Assembly (NCBI GenBank): GCA_030671985.1
Contig: DAOVHI010000015.1
Span: 1-15,517 of the forward strand
Direction: 5' to 3'
From: JAHJDO01 sp030671985 [NCBI: bacterium]
Lineage (GTDB): Bacteria; JAHJDO01
Length of the DNA: 15,517 nucleotides
The notes under the pieces were generated by a model. It worked only from the letters and a program-made list of their open reading frames with translations, was not told the DNA's origin and searched no databases. Positions 14,385 through 15,517 of the stretch are shown in pieces (the first letter of the stretch is position 1; the number at the start of each line of letters is the position of its first letter). Both the position numbers and the translations under genes were made by a program.

Positions 14385-14415
14385 TCTTGCAAAATGATAA
14401 ATTATACAGTAATAT
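14385..14415 (+). promoter_or_regulatory. 31-nt promoter-like repeat, copy 2 (before the HTH gene)
   Basis: TTGCAA (14387-14392), a 17-base spacer and TAATAT (14410-14415). It is nearly identical to the copy upstream of the PilZ gene, 507 bases earlier. Transcription would start close to the ATG at 14423, leaving almost no leader. Confidence 0.5.
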
Positions 14416-14422
14416 TCAATGG

Positions 14423-14629
14423 ATGATGATAACGAGAAAATATCTAACAAGGAAAGAGGTTCAACAAATGTTAAATCTTGATAGAGCAGAAATGTTGCAT
14501 CTCATTAAAAGCAAAAAGCTTAAAGCCTATCGCTTAGATAACAAGATTGTCTTTGAATACAAGGACGTGGAGAAATTCATGATCATGATTGATCCGGCAA
14601 AAGACGTCGATCCGCTAAAATACAAATAA
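14423..14629 (+). CDS. Small helix-turn-helix DNA-binding protein (HTH_17/excisionase-like)
   Basis: This protein has about 68 residues. 'YLTRKEVQQMLNLDRAEMLHLIKSKKLKAYRLDNKIVFEYKDVEKF' matches the MerR/excisionase-type winged HTH fold: 'lt..Ea...L.....tv..li..gkL.a.r.g.......dv..f'. Such small proteins bind DNA and act as excisionases or transcription regulators. I chose the ATG at 14423 (or 14426). A TTG at 14387 extends the frame, but it falls on the -35 box of the promoter-like repeat and so is unlikely. No Shine-Dalgarno precedes the ATG. No phage or integrase gene is near, so a regulator seems more likely than an excisionase. Confidence 0.78.
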   Translation: MMITRKYLTRKEVQQMLNLDRAEMLHLIKSKKLKAYRLDNKIVFEYKDVEKFMIMIDPAKDVDPLKYK

Positions 14630-14656
14630 ATCCTATCATCTTTTAAAAAACAATAG

Positions 14657-14740
14657 TGCCGAAGGGGGGATTTGAACCCCCAAGGAGTTGCCTCCACATG
14701 GTCCTGAACCATGCGTGTCTGCCAATTTCACCACTTCGGC
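14657..14740 (-). tRNA. tRNA-Leu (anticodon CAG)
   Basis: Read on the minus strand, an 84-nt class II tRNA: acceptor arm GCCGAAG...CTTCGGC with discriminator A, D-loop TGGCAGAC, and anticodon stem CATGG/CCATG around TTCAGGA, so the anticodon CAG reads CUG (bases 14706-14704). A long variable arm with stem GGAG/CTCC follows, then the T-arm with GGTTCAAATC. CCA is not encoded. A T-run follows the 3' end (near 14650-14641 on the minus strand) and may terminate transcription. Confidence 0.95.
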
Positions 14741-14810
14741 TTCTCAATAATACGAAAAACATTATAACATTCCCTCGTAAAAGTCAATAATTCAAAAACT
14801 GGTTTTTATC

Positions 14811-14839
14811 TTTACACCCTTATGACCGAATAGTAACAT
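14811..14839 (+). promoter_or_regulatory. Sigma-70-type promoter for def-rpoN
   Basis: TTTACA (14811-14816), a 17-base spacer and TAACAT (14834-14839) in the context TAGTAACAT, the same -10 context as before the PilZ gene. Transcription would start near 14846, with AGGA at 14854-14857 serving the def ATG. Confidence 0.6.
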
Positions 14840-14862
14840 GTTTACATAAAAACAGGAATAAT

Positions 14863-15378
14863 ATGAAAAGCTTGTTCGTTAGAATATTCGGAGACAGTGT
14901 TCTTAGAAAGAAAGCTTCTTCTGTATCCAAAATAACTCTGGAAACCAGAGAACTTGTATCTCAAATGACAAACATTATGCATGAGAACAAGGGGGTTGGT
15001 CTAGCAGCGCCTCAAATTGGCATATCGGAGCGCATTATTATAGCAGACATTGGAAAAGGACATTTCGCAATAATAAATCCTGAGATTAGAACAAAGGAGG
15101 GCGGGGACGTTGAAGAGGAAGGATGCCTAAGTATTCCGGGAATAATTGTGGAAGTGAAAAGAGCTCAAAGGATTCTTGTTAGCGGACTTGATATACATGG
15201 GGAAATCATAAAAATAAAAGCCTCTCACTTAATGGCAAGGGTGTTGCAACATGAGATTGATCACTTGAACGGAATTTTGATTGTGGATTATGCGGATAGT
15301 CAGAAAAAAGAAAAGATAAAAGGTAAATTGAAAAAGTTAAAAAGGAAAGTAGCTAGGGATAAAAGAAACCTATGTTAA
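14863..15378 (+). CDS. def: Peptide deformylase
   Basis: The 171-residue protein has the three deformylase motifs: GVGLAAPQIG (44-53), EGCLS (86-90, metal ligand Cys88) and QHEIDHLNG (129-137, ligands His130 and His134, catalytic Glu131). It removes the formyl group from the N-terminal Met of new proteins using Fe2+ or a similar metal. Length is normal, with a Lys-rich C-terminal tail ('KKEKIKGKLKKLKRKV') that may bind ribosome or RNA. AGGA lies 5 bases before the ATG. It overlaps rpoN by 7 bases in another frame. An essential housekeeping gene. Confidence 0.97.
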   Translation: MKSLFVRIFGDSVLRKKASSVSKITLETRELVSQMTNIMHENKGVGLAAPQIGISERIIIADIGKGHFAIINPEIRTKEGGDVEEEGCLSIPGIIVEVKRAQRILVSGLDIHGEIIKIKASHLMARVLQHEIDHLNGILIVDYADSQKKEKIKGKLKKLKRKVARDKRNLC

Positions 15379-15517
15379 AACAGGAATTCTCTTTAAAGCA
15401 AACACAAAGGTTAGTAATGACTCCTCAGTTGCAGCAGTCTCTGCGTATGCTCCAAATGCCTCTTCTGGAACTAAAAGAAACCATAGAACAGGAATTGGTG
15501 GAAAATCCCATGCTTGA
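15372..15517 (+). CDS. rpoN: RNA polymerase sigma-54 factor, N-terminal part (cut by the window edge)
   Basis: The open frame from the ATG at 15372 runs to the window end: 48 codons. It begins MLKQEFSLKQTQRLVMTPQL, then 'QQSLRMLQMPLLELKE.IEQELVENPML'. This is the Gln- and Leu-rich region I of sigma-54, which contacts activators and core RNA polymerase. The ATG overlaps the end of def by 7 bases, suggesting translational coupling. Only the first 48 of several hundred residues are visible, but the region I pattern is distinctive. Confidence 0.93.
   Translation, partial: MLKQEFSLKQTQRLVMTPQLQQSLRMLQMPLLELKETIEQELVENPML

Noticed and set aside
14387-14422. TTG at 14387 as start of the HTH gene
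   Set aside because: It coincides with the -35 box of the duplicated promoter-like element; the domain begins after the ATG at 14423.
1-15517. CRISPR array, insertion sequence or phage genes
   Set aside because: No regularly spaced repeats, transposase, integrase or structural phage genes were seen; the excisionase-like HTH protein alone is not enough.

Overview
The window looks like chromosomal DNA of an AT-rich, Gram-negative (outer-membrane) bacterium. The evidence is two ADP-heptose-type GT9 glycosyltransferases, an O-antigen ligase/polymerase-type membrane protein, an AsmA-like envelope protein, a type II secretion-like pseudopilin, a PilZ protein, peptide deformylase and sigma-54. The pseudopilin style and the density of glycosyltransferases suggest an uncultured PVC-related lineage such as Omnitrophota. 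That placement is an impression, not a proven assignment.

Layout. (1) 6042 down to 1, minus strand: one compact operon, read from a good sigma-70-type promoter at 6071-6100. Its order is pseudopilin, GT9 heptosyltransferase, O-antigen ligase/polymerase family protein, GT4 glycosyltransferase, polysaccharide deacetylase, and an AsmA-like protein that runs off the left edge. (2) 6178-9097, plus strand and divergent: GT9, RadC-family JAMM protein and GT4, joined by two 4-base ATGA overlaps and closed by a clear rho-independent terminator. (3) 9130-12570: an accessory insert unlike its surroundings. It holds a potassium-channel gene whose 3' end is a well-formed integron attC site, an unknown two-TM protein, a second unknown two-TM protein with its own promoter, a 47-codon ORF, and a full-length DUF1016/YhcG-type PDDEXK nuclease. 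No integron integrase or transposase is visible. (4) 12573-14629, plus strand: a GT4 glycosyltransferase with a TTG start, a Trm112/YcaR-like zinc-ribbon protein too short for most ORF cut-offs, a PilZ protein and a small HTH protein. The last two sit behind near-identical 31-nt promoter-like elements. (5) 14657-15517: tRNA-Leu(CAG) on the minus strand, then def and the start of rpoN on the plus strand, overlapping by 7 bases.

Regions 1, 2 and the start of 4 form a surface-polysaccharide/lipopolysaccharide locus: sugar transfer onto a lipid-linked core or O-chain, polymerisation or ligation, deacetylation, and an AsmA-like envelope factor. Region 3 is the part most likely to hold something undescribed: an orphan integron cassette carrying an ion channel, next to a membrane protein / small ORF / DUF1016 nuclease transcription unit. 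No gene-free stretch exceeds about 300 bases.
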